A stretch of 64,000 nt of DNA from Bromus sterilis (taxonomy: Eukaryota > Streptophyta > Magnoliopsida > Poales > Poaceae): positions 94,340,001-94,404,000 of the forward strand of contig OX465598.1 of the NCBI GenBank assembly GCA_950022295.1. Direction: 5' to 3'. Below are positions 21,931 to 31,869 of the stretch, piece after piece. Position 1 is the first letter of the stretch. Each line of letters starts with the position of its first letter. Below the pieces are notes generated by a model. It was not told where the DNA came from, did not search any database, and worked only from the letters and a program-made list of their open reading frames with translations. A program made the position numbers and the translations under genes.

Positions 21931-23769
21931 TAGCCTATTGCTTGTCCTCAAGCAATTCAGTTCATCGAGCTAGACGCGATAAAGAAAACTTTGACAAACT
22001 CTTTTGCTTCATAAGATCTATATAAGCCGGTACTACGAAAAGAGTTTAGCAAGTATCAAAACAATGCTATGAGAACAATGCACGAAGCAATCCTTCTTTC
22101 AAGTGATCAATCACAAATAGTCTAAAGTGAATAATATGCTGCTGAAAATCATGACAAGATCACAATGCAAATAGCCTGAACATATCAAAGTGGTATATCT
22201 CTAGCCTCCATGAGTGAAGCAAAACATAAATGCAGAAACTCCTCCGGAGTTTTAAAGGAGACTAGAACTAAGAATTTCAGACTATCAATATCACAAGCAT
22301 GAAGAAGACAATGTAGTACTTTGGGACAATGCATGTTACACTAAGAATGACAATTATGCTCTCAATAGTTGGTTCTTTGAAGAAAGAAGGTGAGACTCTC
22401 GAACCATGGATTTTTTTTATGGCAAGATTGAAAACCCGTGAAAGGAAGCAAAGACTAAACATGTGCCAGAGCTCTTGGTTTTTAAAACAGAGATAAAATT
22501 ATTTTGAGAGGTGCAACTTTCCAATCAACGGTGAACGGTAAAGGTCTCTCAATATCTCCCATGCCAACCATATTAATCCCTTTTGCTTACACATGTTCCC
22601 TTATCCATAAATCCTTTGATGGTCTACGAAGCCTTTATTTTGCCTCAAGGATGGAAGGAGGGTATCGTTCCACCTATCATTAGCAACATTTGGTCCATTT
22701 CATTCCATCATCAAGTATGGGGGAGGTGTAACTCTCATCATTTTTTTATTGACTAGTTAAAACTTCCGTCAAAATATTTTTGGCATGGTAGATACTGATT
22801 TTCCCTCACCGCACCATGAGCTTGTACGGTTACAAAAGGGAAGATTTTTGAATAAATTTCGAGATGGCACAAGAAAGTCTAAGTTAGGAGTGGCCGGTAA
22901 ATACCACATATAGGTAGGTATGGTGGACTCAAGTGGAATAACTAGTTCGAAAAGGAGTTTGGATGCACAAGCAGAATTCCTCTTAGTGCGAGTGAAGGCT
23001 AGCAAAAGACTGGGAAGCGACCAACTAGAGAGCAATAATTGTCATAATCATGCAGAGCGACAAGGTAACATTGAATCGGGCATGAAAGTGATATAACTAT
23101 TCTGAAATAAAAAGTTCATCAAGGCATGATAGACATATTAGTCATAAACATGTGTGAACATGTGCCAAGTCAATCCAAGAATTCTCCGAAGGGAAATACC
23201 ACTTCAATATGCCAAACCATGAGCAATACGATGCATGTAAATCATTCCAACAACATATTATGCACCCTAGCTATTTGAGATCAGCCACAAAGAAAGCATG
23301 AACACTGGGAAAGCATTGTAAACATAGCACTATGTCGCTACAAGCTGGTCTCTAGATCATAAGTACAGGCATATGTACAAAAGTAGAAACAAAAAGAGTT
23401 CATACCGGGTTTTTCCTTGTTTCTTCCTTTCCGTCGATCTTCATCGTTACTGCCTTGTCACTTGCATGACCGAACGTGGGAAATATATAATCAAATGCCA
23501 TCACGGACTCGAGATGAACTCTGAAAACAAAGCAAACTAAAGAGAGAAAGAAAATATTTTTGGGTTTTTTAAAGGTTTAGCGAAAGAAAAAGAAAAGAGA
23601 AATCCTTTTGTTGTTTTTGCAAAATAGAGGAACAAAGAAGAACGGGCAAAAACTTTGAAAAAGATCAAAGCAAACAAAATAAAAAACGGATAATACAATG
23701 GAAATGTGAGAAGGGCACGTACTCCCCCAAGCTTAGGCTTTTGGCCTAAGTTGGTAGCAGCTACTGCCC
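21931..23769 (-). other. Element E 3' non-coding region
   Basis: AT-rich, with no ORF that survives inspection. It shares scattered blocks with the 3' regions of A, C and G, for example 'ctcgaaccatgg' and 'gcaagattgaaaa'-type words, but cannot be aligned throughout by eye. Another 'cccccaagcttaggctt' polypurine-like block lies at 23723-23740, just beyond the ORF2 stop. Confidence 0.55.
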
Positions 23770-24972
23770 CTAGGAGCCTCCTGCTCCGGGGTAGTGGTAA
23801 GTCCAGGAGTCGTATGAGCCTTCCGGTGCGTACACCGAAGTCCTCGGGTCCTCCCATGAGGAAGTTCCTGCGCTCCAAGCGGAAGAAGACCCCTCACCTT
23901 TCTCGGTGAAGGTCTCTCCCTGGAAAGGTGGGAACTCACCATGCTCCTCCTCGTCGGGCACAACCCCCTCCATGGGGTTATGCGGCTGGTAATGAGCCAT
24001 GAACTCATCGAACTGAATATCGTTAAAAGACCATCCGTTCCTGCGAGTGTTATCAAACAAAAGTGGTGCAGGTAGACAGATCTCATGAATAATGGTCTTT
24101 TCAAACCTCAAAATATAATCAAGGTTACCAAACTGGGAAGTCATGGTAACAAACTTATGCCTCTTCATAGCCGCAAGATCGAGACTTGCGTATGAAAAGG
24201 GAACATCATCAGGATGCGGGGTGCGCTCAAGAGACTCAAGGATAAGTGCGGCATAAATGCCACCATATAAGTCGCCCTTGTTACTGTTCGTAACAAGGCG
24301 CCGAGCAATTAAGGCACCCACATTATAATCATTCTTATCAGAGAGGGCGTTCAAATAAATAGCAAAATCTGGTGCAGAATCACTGCTCATGTTGTCACGA
24401 GCCAGCACCCCTCTAGCAATATAATATGCAAAATACCTGAGGTGGGGAAACAAAATGCTGGAAATCTTCATGCGCTGAATGTCGGTCTCCTCCTGGTAAC
24501 AAAGGGACTTGAAGAGGGTCCTCAACTCAGAAGGCTGAGAGGTCATCTTCGCCGTCTGATCAACGTTCGACACACCTATTATATCACAAAACTGTGCCAA
24601 AGGCATAGTTATGAGATCATTATAAAGTTTTAACTCAACGGTTCCAGCATCATGGTTATAACGAAAACTGCTAACAAAGCAGGAGGTAAGATTCTTGTAT
24701 TGTACCACACGACATAATACTAGCCGTGTCAAACCTGCATTGGCAAAAAGGCCATAAAATTCCTCCTTAATTCCTGCAGCTATAAGAAAATCATCGCACG
24801 GATACATCATTGCGCAGGCTAGACTTGTGTCTTCCAACAACTCCAAGGGCACATGATCTTCATTATAGCTCACCCTAACTGCCGAGGGTGAAGCTGCAGC
24901 TCTAGTGACTCGATCGGAGCGCTTGGGCTTCTTCTTCCCAAGCCACCCCTTTGCTTTTCCTAGCAAACTCAT
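23770..24972 (-). CDS. Second ORF of element E (ATHILA-ORF1-like, function unknown)
   Basis: 400 aa from the ATG at 24972 (MSLLGKAKGWLGKKKPKRSD). An earlier in-frame ATG at 25044 is possible but adds a poor 24-residue leader. It has a basic N-terminus (residues 5-25), a central folded region containing EEFYGLFANAGLTRL, a long SFRYNHDAGTVELKLYNDLITM strand-like stretch and AQFCDIIGVSN. The C-terminus is acidic then Ser/Tyr/Gly-rich. This pattern recalls the ORF1/putative env-like proteins of the ATHILA group (PF03078), but the match is from memory and no signal peptide or membrane segment is visible. It is unbroken although gag and protease of the same element carry stops and frameshifts. It is flanked by E's protease upstream and E's 3' region downstream, so it is element-encoded, not a host gene. 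Confidence 0.65.
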   Translation of the reverse strand: MSLLGKAKGWLGKKKPKRSDRVTRAAASPSAVRVSYNEDHVPLELLEDTSLACAMMYPCDDFLIAAGIKEEFYGLFANAGLTRLVLCRVVQYKNLTSCFVSSFRYNHDAGTVELKLYNDLITMPLAQFCDIIGVSNVDQTAKMTSQPSELRTLFKSLCYQEETDIQRMKISSILFPHLRYFAYYIARGVLARDNMSSDSAPDFAIYLNALSDKNDYNVGALIARRLVTNSNKGDLYGGIYAALILESLERTPHPDDVPFSYASLDLAAMKRHKFVTMTSQFGNLDYILRFEKTIIHEICLPAPLLFDNTRRNGWSFNDIQFDEFMAHYQPHNPMEGVVPDEEEHGEFPPFQGETFTEKGEGSSSAWSAGTSSWEDPRTSVYAPEGSYDSWTYHYPGAGGS

Positions 24973-25756
24973 TTCTGAAATTTTTGACAATTCAAAAAAA
25001 CAAGTATTTAAACAAAGTGAGTTGAGGCAAACTACTCTACTCACTTACCTAAGGCATAAACTTGCATCAAAACTTGGAAAATAAATTTCTACACATGCAT
25101 GCAAGCTCAGCTAAACAGCACCAAGAACTAGTAAATACTCACAAATGAAACCACCAATCAAAAATCTAATTGGAGGGGTGAAGGAGTTGCATACCAGGGA
25201 GTATTTTCTCAAAATCTCAGCTCAAATGTTTGGCTGTAGAGAGAGATCGAAAATCGCCTCCAAGAACAGCAAGAATGCAAGAAGTGCAGAACTCGTGTTT
25301 TTGGAGAGAGAGGAAGGAGGAGGAAAAAGACTTACCTAGAGGTGGGACCTGTGGGCCCCAGGCGTCCTGTGGGCGCGGCCAGGGGGATGGTCGCGCCATC
25401 TGTCCGCCTGGGCCACTGGTGCCCCCCTGGTCAGCCCCAGGTGCCTCTGGGTCACTCCCGGCATGGGAATTTTTAATAAAAAATTTCTGGAATTTTTCTG
25501 AAAACTTCAGTGTTGAAAATTTTCCCAATTTCAAAAAGCTGCGAAACTTTCTGAAAACTTGAAGCAGTGATTAGAATTGTGAAGTTTCAAAAACATATAA
25601 ACTTGGTACAACAAATAGAAATAAATCTAAAGCAGATGAAAACATAACAAGCTCCACTTTTTACCTATATAAAACATGCTCAATAGCAAGGTTGATCAAG
25701 TCTTACCAACGAACCGATGATATATAGAACAAAAAGTCTCACCTCTTATGAAGTGA
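24973..25756 (-). other. Spacer between protease and ORF2 of element E, with an LTR-like GC box
   Basis: No ORF. 25345-25460 is GC-rich and carries GGCCGCGCCCACAGG- and GCCTGGGGCCC-type words also seen in E's own LTR leader (21620-21700). The flanks are A/T-rich with GGAATTTTTCTG words, also as in the LTR. On the minus strand a donor-like CTAG|GTAAGT lies at about 25331-25340, followed by CT-rich sequence. Confidence 0.5.
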
Positions 25757-26150
25757 TCATTGCACCTTCACTTTAATGGACATTTTCCCCACCATAATGG
25801 TTTTGTATTTGTGGTGCACGTGTAGAGGACAATCCCATTCTCCAATCTTCACGGTCTCGATATTCTCTATTGAGTTAAGGCCATGCCTTTTGTCGATCTT
25901 CTTCGGAAAATACACCGTGTGTTCTTTATCATCTACGTTGAAGGTGACCTTTCCTTTATTGCAATCAATAATGGCACCTGCGGTGTTTAGAAAAGGTCTA
26001 CCAAGAATAATGTACATGCTCCCATCCTCGGACATGTCAAGCACAACAAAATCAGTAAGAATTAAACAATTAGCAACTTCAACTGGAACATCCTCACAAA
26101 TACCTATCGGGACGGCTGTTGACTTGTCAGCCATCTGAAGAGAGATATCT
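25757..26150 (-). pseudogene. Aspartic protease domain of element E, C-terminal part
   Basis: The conceptual product reads LADKSTAVPIGICEDVPVEV-type sequence (first Met in MADKSTAVPI), then LDMSEDGSMYIILGRPFLNTAGAIIDCNKGKVTF. The IILGRPFL segment is the hydrophobic-Gly motif of the second half of gypsy retropepsins. The active-site half lies at 29292-29567. The two halves were one domain, split by the 3.1-kb element with its GTAGG duplication. It ends at a stop at 25757 after a basic stretch (KMSIKVKVQ), and no RT follows. That shows E encodes protease but not polymerase, like A and G. Confidence 0.75.
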
Positions 26151-26344
26151 GTAGGTGACGAGGGGGTGACCCCACGACTCCTCTACGTGAGGGTACTTGG
26201 TGCGTGTCATGGCTGGCGGCCCACCAGGGGGCCACTCGTGGACACCAACATGACGGAGTAAGACGTGAAGACCAAGACTTGAGGCACAAGACAAGGACTC
26301 CTACTTGTAGTCGACTAGGACTCTTGTAAACCCTACCTAGCTAT

Positions 26345-26354
26345 CTATATAAAG
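26345..26354 (+). promoter_or_regulatory. TATA box in LTR 1 of the 3.1-kb element
   Basis: CTATATAAAG; identical copy in LTR 2 at 28851-28860. A CT-rich leader with 'ctctctccacc' follows. Confidence 0.65.
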
Positions 26355-26753
26355 CGAGGTAGGGGCACCTCTCTAGAGAACTCAAGACAACTCACAAGCT
26401 CTCAACCCCCACGCATAGGACTAGACAGATCTCTCTCCACCAAATCCCTCACGTCACCTCTGTACATCATCATCAATACAAGATCATACAAGCAACATGT
26501 AGGGTTTTCCCTCCGGGGGCCTGAAGCTGGGTAAATCGTGCCCCATGTGTCGCTTGTCCACCATCCGACACACAACCTGTAACCCTAGCCTTGTGCGCAC
26601 TAGCCTTGGCCTTCCTTGTAATTGCATCTCCAAGCAATAATATCGAGCAGGAACGTCTCCTCCTGTTAGCCGACGAGCTATCGTCCAACCTGTGCCTCTC
26701 ATGACTAACCCAGGGTCCTTGACCATGGGATTTTCCGGGGTTGATCCCCGTCA

Positions 26754-28661
26754 ATTGGCGCCGTCTGTGGGAACTACACAGGTTGGAATCGCAATCTCGG
26801 TGGCCTCGTCACCAGCAACCGTCAAGACAGCGACTCCGTCAACTCCAAGCACACAAATCATCATGACTCGACCAGGTTCCGATCTGCTCGGATCCCTCGG
26901 CTTCTTCAACAACTACATCAAGATCTACATCAAGCTCGGGGAGAAAACAAGAAAAATTTCGAGCGCGTCACTCGAAGATCGACATCAACAAAAGCGCTCA
27001 CGCGCAGCCAACATGACAAAAAAACGTCTGTGTTGCAGGCACTCGCGACGGAGACTCGGAGCTCATCTCGACGATCCCTTCGATGGAAATAAATCAACTT
27101 GAAGATCCCTCCGGTGAAAGCATGCGGGATTCAATCCTTCATCAGCACAAAAAATTTCAGAAAATTCCAACGGTTAGATCTCCGTCAGCGGCTCTCGCAC
27201 TGCAACGCGTTTTTGGATCTACGCAAGATCGCGAATTTCCAATCGCGAATTCGGGTTCAATCTTGACCCGCAAGGCTTCTACTCCAACTCGACATGCCGT
27301 GGACGACTCGCCAAGATTTCTACATCGACTCGCGCCGCTACAATGACATCACCCAACGAGCAATTGAATGATCCCGCCCGACGCATCGAGTCCTTCTTGG
27401 TCACTCGCCACACCGTCAACTCCAAGAACACAAATCATCATGCGTCGAGCTCCTTTGTATGGGCTCTCCCGTACCGAGCTCCATCGCGCAGGAATCGCCG
27501 CATCGAGTCCTCTCGTCACTCGCCAGATAAATTCATCACGACGACTTCGCTGCGCAACTCCGCCGCCTCACCACTCGAGGGCTCGCGGACTCGGGGGCTG
27601 AACATCGCAGTCGTCATCACATCGACTCTGTTTCGCCACGTCGACTGCTCATCTTCGACTACTCGACTGCTCATCTTCGACACCCTCTGCCACGTCGATC
27701 CTACAGCTAAGTTTATTTACACTCTTATATGCTATGATTCCAAAACATATATGCATTCTCGATCAGTCGCCAAAGACGACTACACAGTCGCACACAAAAA
27801 TCTGAGGGCTACAAAATCATTCTTTGGATCATGCTCAATTTTATATGTGTTTATTCGCGTTTGTCAAAATAGTGAGGCTGGGTACCAAAAGGCCGCTCTT
27901 GTCTCCGGGTTCAACAAGTCTGGCATAGCGTCCCTGTTACCCGGCAAGAGTATGCTGCTGAGGGCCTACTCATGAAAAGACACGCATAAACTTTATATGC
28001 TGCTACATTATCCACTCGACAAAAGTGCAACATCTGCAAATCATGCACCTTACAATTGTTTTGTATATCGCACAAGTACACCTTAATACAGTTACACCTT
28101 TTTCTCCTTCTCAGCAGGTGCTCGGGGGCTGGCCGCCCTCATGACGCGGCGACGTCAACCTCCTCGTCCACGACTGATCCCTATGACAACTCACGCCTAC
28201 GACGCAAGACCCGAGTCGAGCACTTCCTCAGATGAAAATTACTCGACGACGAAGAAGTATTGAGTCTATGCTCGACTACAAGCAGTTGAACATAGCCTCG
28301 GGGGCTACTCCCATCGGGAGTGCTGACGCGCACCCGACGAGCACTACTCGCGCAGCTGACAAGAACGGAGGGGTTAGCTTTACAACTACTTGAGCCTATG
28401 CCCAACTCTACGAGTCGCACATAGCCTCGGGGGCTACTCCCATCGGGAGGGCTGGCGCGCACCCGATGAATACTTCTCGCACAACCTACAAAACAACGAA
28501 CTCAACCGCAATTTTGATGCTTCATCCAAATACTCCCATCGGGAGCATACTCGCGACATATTCGACTGCTCATCAGCAAATGATCGACACGCACTACGGT
28601 GTCTACTGCAGATTCGATTCCCTACGCGACTCTTCGAGTCCCCCAGGAACTTGGGGGATAC
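26754..28661 (+). other. Internal region of the 3.1-kb element
   Basis: Starts with primer site TTGGCGCCGTCTGTGGGA (26755-26772); the tRNA is not assigned. ORFs of 100-210 codons exist (for example 27343-27975) but show Ser/Arg-rich low-complexity translations and no domain, so I regard the region as non-coding. The 3' part has a roughly 130-bp tandem repeat (28261-28390 and 28391-28520) and ends with the polypurine-like CTTGGGGGATAC. Confidence 0.7.
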
Positions 28662-29264
28662 TTACGAGGGGGTGACCCCACGACTCCTCTATGTGAGGGT
28701 ACTTGGTGCGTGTCATGGCTGGCGGCCCACCAGGGGCCCACTCGTGGACACCGACATGACGGAGTAAGACGTGAAGACCAAGACTTGAGGCACAAGACAA
28801 GGAATCCTACTTGTAGTCGACTAGGACTCTTGTAAACCCTACCTGGCTATCTATATAAAGCGAGGTAGGGGCACCTCTCTAGAGAACTCAAGACAACTCA
28901 AAAGCTCTCAACCCCCACGCATAGGACTAGACAGATCTCTCTCCACCAAAGCCCTCACGTCACCTCTGTACATCATCATCAATACAAGATTAGACAAGCA
29001 GCATGTTGGGTTTTCCCTCCGGGGGCCTGAAGCTGGGTAAATCGTGCCCCATGTGTCGCTTTTCCGCCATCCGACACACAACCTGTAACCCTAGCCTTGT
29101 GCGCACTAGCCTTGGCCTTCCCTATAATCGCATCTCCAAGCAATAATATCGAGCAGGAACGTCTTCTCCTGTTAGCCGACGAGCTATCGTCCAACCTGTG
29201 CCTCTCATGACTAACCCAGGGTCCCTGACCATGGGATTTGCCGGGGTTGATCCCCGTCAGTAGG

Positions 29265-30697
29265 GATTAACTTATCTAAACATAGCCTTTTCTAAAGAGA
29301 AAAAGGCATAATACTCACCCCTGCTCCGAGATCACATAAGGCCGTTTTGACATAATTATTTTTTATAGAACAAGGAATGGTGGGTATACCTCGATCACCA
29401 AGCTTCTCAGGAATCTTGCCACTGAAAGAGTAATTAGCAAGCATAGTAGATATTGCCTCATTAGGAACTTTTCTTTTGTTAGTGACAATATCTTTCATAT
29501 ATTTGGAATAAGGAGGTAACTTGATAGCATCAGTTAAAGGAATTTGCAGAAAATAGGTTTCATGCATTCACAAAATTTATTATAATGCTCTTCTTCCTTA
29601 GATTTGAGGGACTTACCTGGAAAGGGCATGGGTTTTTTTACCCATGGTTCTCTTTTTCCTTCCCATGTCTTCTTGCTATGAATTCCTCTCTGGTGTACTT
29701 CTTGCATGTATTGGGTGCTTCTTCTTCTTGCACCTCAGGAGGATCATTCTTCTTATCATTTTCTTCGGGCTCAGCACCGTCTTCAGTTCAGCATCAGAGG
29801 TAGATATGCTGTTGGGATCAACAACAGGTTCTTCACTTGTAATAGGATCATTGGAGTTGTCAGCTTCCTTGTGTTTCTTCTTTTTTTATTCTTTGGAGAG
29901 CTAACAATCTCATCTTCTACTTGCACTTGAGAATCTTGCTAGATCCTCTTTGGATGCCCCTCAGGATAGAGTGGGTCCTGGGTGTGTGTTCCACCCCTGG
30001 TCTTGATGCCATAAGCTTGTATGTCCTGTTTGGCATTGTTAGCAAGAAGATCTTTTTGCACATTAGAAATTTGTTCAAGCTGAGTTTGAACCATATGGAA
30101 ATGCTTAACAAGACATTTAACATCATTAACTATTCTTTCAAGAACACCAAGTAAACTTTTGATAGCAAGATAATTATCATGCAACTGACTTTGTATCCTC
30201 CTATTAAAATTGTCTTTCTTAATAATAAAATTATCAAGCTCATCTAAGCATTGGTCGGGAGGCTTATCTTTAGGGATGTCACTTTCAGTAAAGTCTAATA
30301 GAGAGTGTACCTCTACCAAGGGAGGGTGAGTAGTAGATTCACACAACTTCTCGATAGGCGGTAGATTCTTCACATCTTCGGCTTTGATGCCCTTCTCCTT
30401 AATAGACTTCTTTGCTTCTTGCATATCTTCGGGGCTCAGAACAAGCATGCCCCTCTTCTTTGGTGGTGGAGATGGTTCAGGGATGGACCAATCTTCATGG
30501 TTCTTGGAAATCTTGACCATTAGTTCTTCAGCACCGACTGGTGTTCTTTCCCTGAAAACACAACCAGCACAACTATCCAGATAGGACCTAGATTCATCGG
30601 TTAGACCAGCATAAAATATATCAAGTAACTCATTCTTTGGGACTTCATGTCCCGGTCTAGCCTTAATTAACTCACAATACCTCCCCCAAGCTATCAA
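29265..30697 (-). pseudogene. Gag C-terminal half and protease active-site half of element E
   Basis: Minus strand from the F junction: AWGRYCELIKARPGHEVPKN, then LLDIFYAGLTDESRSYLDSCAGG-like sequence, the downstream part of a gypsy gag domain. A proline-rich linker (PEPSPPPKKRG) and a helical segment (LDNFIIKKDNFNRRIQSQL...VLERIVNDVKCLVKHFHMVQ) follow. An in-frame TAG at 29939-29941 interrupts the frame. After further degenerate sequence, 29292-29567 encodes IPCSIKNNYVKTALCDLGAGVSIMP, the retropepsin active-site motif (Asp-Leu-Gly-Ala). The frame is then cut by the 3.1-kb element at 29260. The roughly 45-50 residues linking this to the N-terminal gag piece (45502-46231) are missing at the F junction. 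Confidence 0.75.
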
Positions 30698-30700
30698 TAC

Positions 30701-31833
30701 GTCGCGTCAAGGCAGAACATCAAAGACCTGCTGGAACTCTGCAACCACTCTCTATTCCTGAATGGAAATGGGACAAGATTGAAATGGACTTCGTCACCGG
30801 ATTTCCCCGATCACAGAAAGGTCATGATGCCATCTTTGTCGTCATCGACCGATTCTCCAAGGTTGCTCATTTTCTGCCTGTCAAGGAGACGATCTCTGCT
30901 AGTCAGTTAGCAGACTTGTATGTTTCCAGAATCGTGTCGCTCCACGGTATTCCGTTGGAGATCAGTTCCGACCGAGGCAGTATTTTCACCTCAAGATTTT
31001 GGGATAGTTTCCAAGAAGCTATGGGCACTCACCTGAATTTCAGTACCGCTTATCATCCCCAGTCGCAAGGACAAGTCGAACGAGTTAATCAAGTGCTTGA
31101 AGATATGCTTCGAGCTTGTGTCATCTCATTCGGTAAGAAGTGGGAGGAATCTCTTCCATTTGCTGAATTCTCGTACAACAATAGCTATCAGGCTAGTTTG
31201 CATATGGCTCCCTTCGAAGTTCTCTATGGACGTAGGTGTCGAACCCCTCTGAATTGGTCAGAAACTGGGGAACGAACCCTCATTGGTCCGGACATTATTC
31301 AGCATGCCGAAGATCAGGTTCGCGTTATTCGGGAACACTTGAAAGCTGCCCAGTCCAGCCAGAAGAGCAACTATGATCGCAAACACAAGGAAATGGTTTA
31401 CCAACCTGGCGAATACGCGTACCTTCGTGTCACTCCCATGAGGGGCACTCACCGCTTCGGAATCAAGGGCAAGTTAGCTCCTCGCTACATTGGCCCGTTC
31501 CGTATCCTTTCCAGGAGTGGACCCGTGGCATACCGATTGGAATTGCCGCCGAACCTCTCTCAAGTCCACGATGTATTCCACGTGTCGCAACTCCGACGCT
31601 GCTTCAAGGACCCAATTCGTGAAGTGGAACATGATATGATTGAATTGCAACAAGACATGACTTATCAAGAACATCCAAGCCGCATTCTCGATCAGTCTGA
31701 ACGCAAGACCCGCAACAAGACAACCAAGTTCCTCAAAGTTCAGTGGTCGAATCATTCTGAAGATGAAGCCACTTGGGAACGCGAAGATCGTCTTCGTGAG
31801 GAATACCCCGATCTTTTCCCCTCTACCGCTTAG
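30701..31833 (+). pseudogene. F-family integrase C-terminal fragment with intact chromodomain-like tail
   Basis: The longest ATG-initiated part is 349 aa (30784-31833). It holds the integrase catalytic core: Asp in MDFVTGF, Asp in SSDRGS, Glu in QGQVERV (DD35E), then the GPFRILSRSGPVAYRLELP GPY/F-type module and a C-terminal segment with VQWSNHSEDEATWEREDRL that resembles a chromodomain. It ends FPSTA-stop at 31833. The zinc-binding HHCC part, RNase H, RT and gag are missing because the copy begins abruptly at 30701. It is the 5'-truncated remnant of a second internal region and preserves the tryptophan that has become a stop in the full copy at 41156. Chromodomains in such integrases are thought to guide insertion to modified histones. 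Confidence 0.85.
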
Positions 31834-31869
31834 ATTCTCGGGACGAGAATTCTTGTAGTGGGGGAGATT

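Larger units (their letters stand above)
26156..29259 (+). mobile_element. 3.1-kb non-autonomous LTR retrotransposon with 598-bp LTRs
   Basis: Complete: LTRs 26156-26753 and 28662-29259 (both 598 bp, about 20 substitutions by eye, 3.3%), a primer site right after LTR 1, and a G-rich tract right before LTR 2. LTR 1 ends are TGACG/CGTCA, and LTR 2 starts TTACG by one change. Perfect 5-bp target duplication GTAGG at 26151-26155 and 29260-29264. No gag or pol domain. Inserted in element E's protease. Confidence 0.92.

Noticed and set aside
23770..24972. Possible host gene
   Set aside because: It lies between the protease and 3' LTR of element E in the same orientation, with the element's spacers on both sides and no independent gene structure.
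27343..27975. 210-aa ORF in the 3.1-kb element
   Set aside because: Ser/Thr/Arg-rich, no recognisable fold, no better than neighbouring frames; treated as non-coding.
30784..31833. Independent integrase gene
   Set aside because: Nearly identical (7 differences in 1169 bp) to the end of the F internal region and directly followed by an F LTR; it is a truncated array member.
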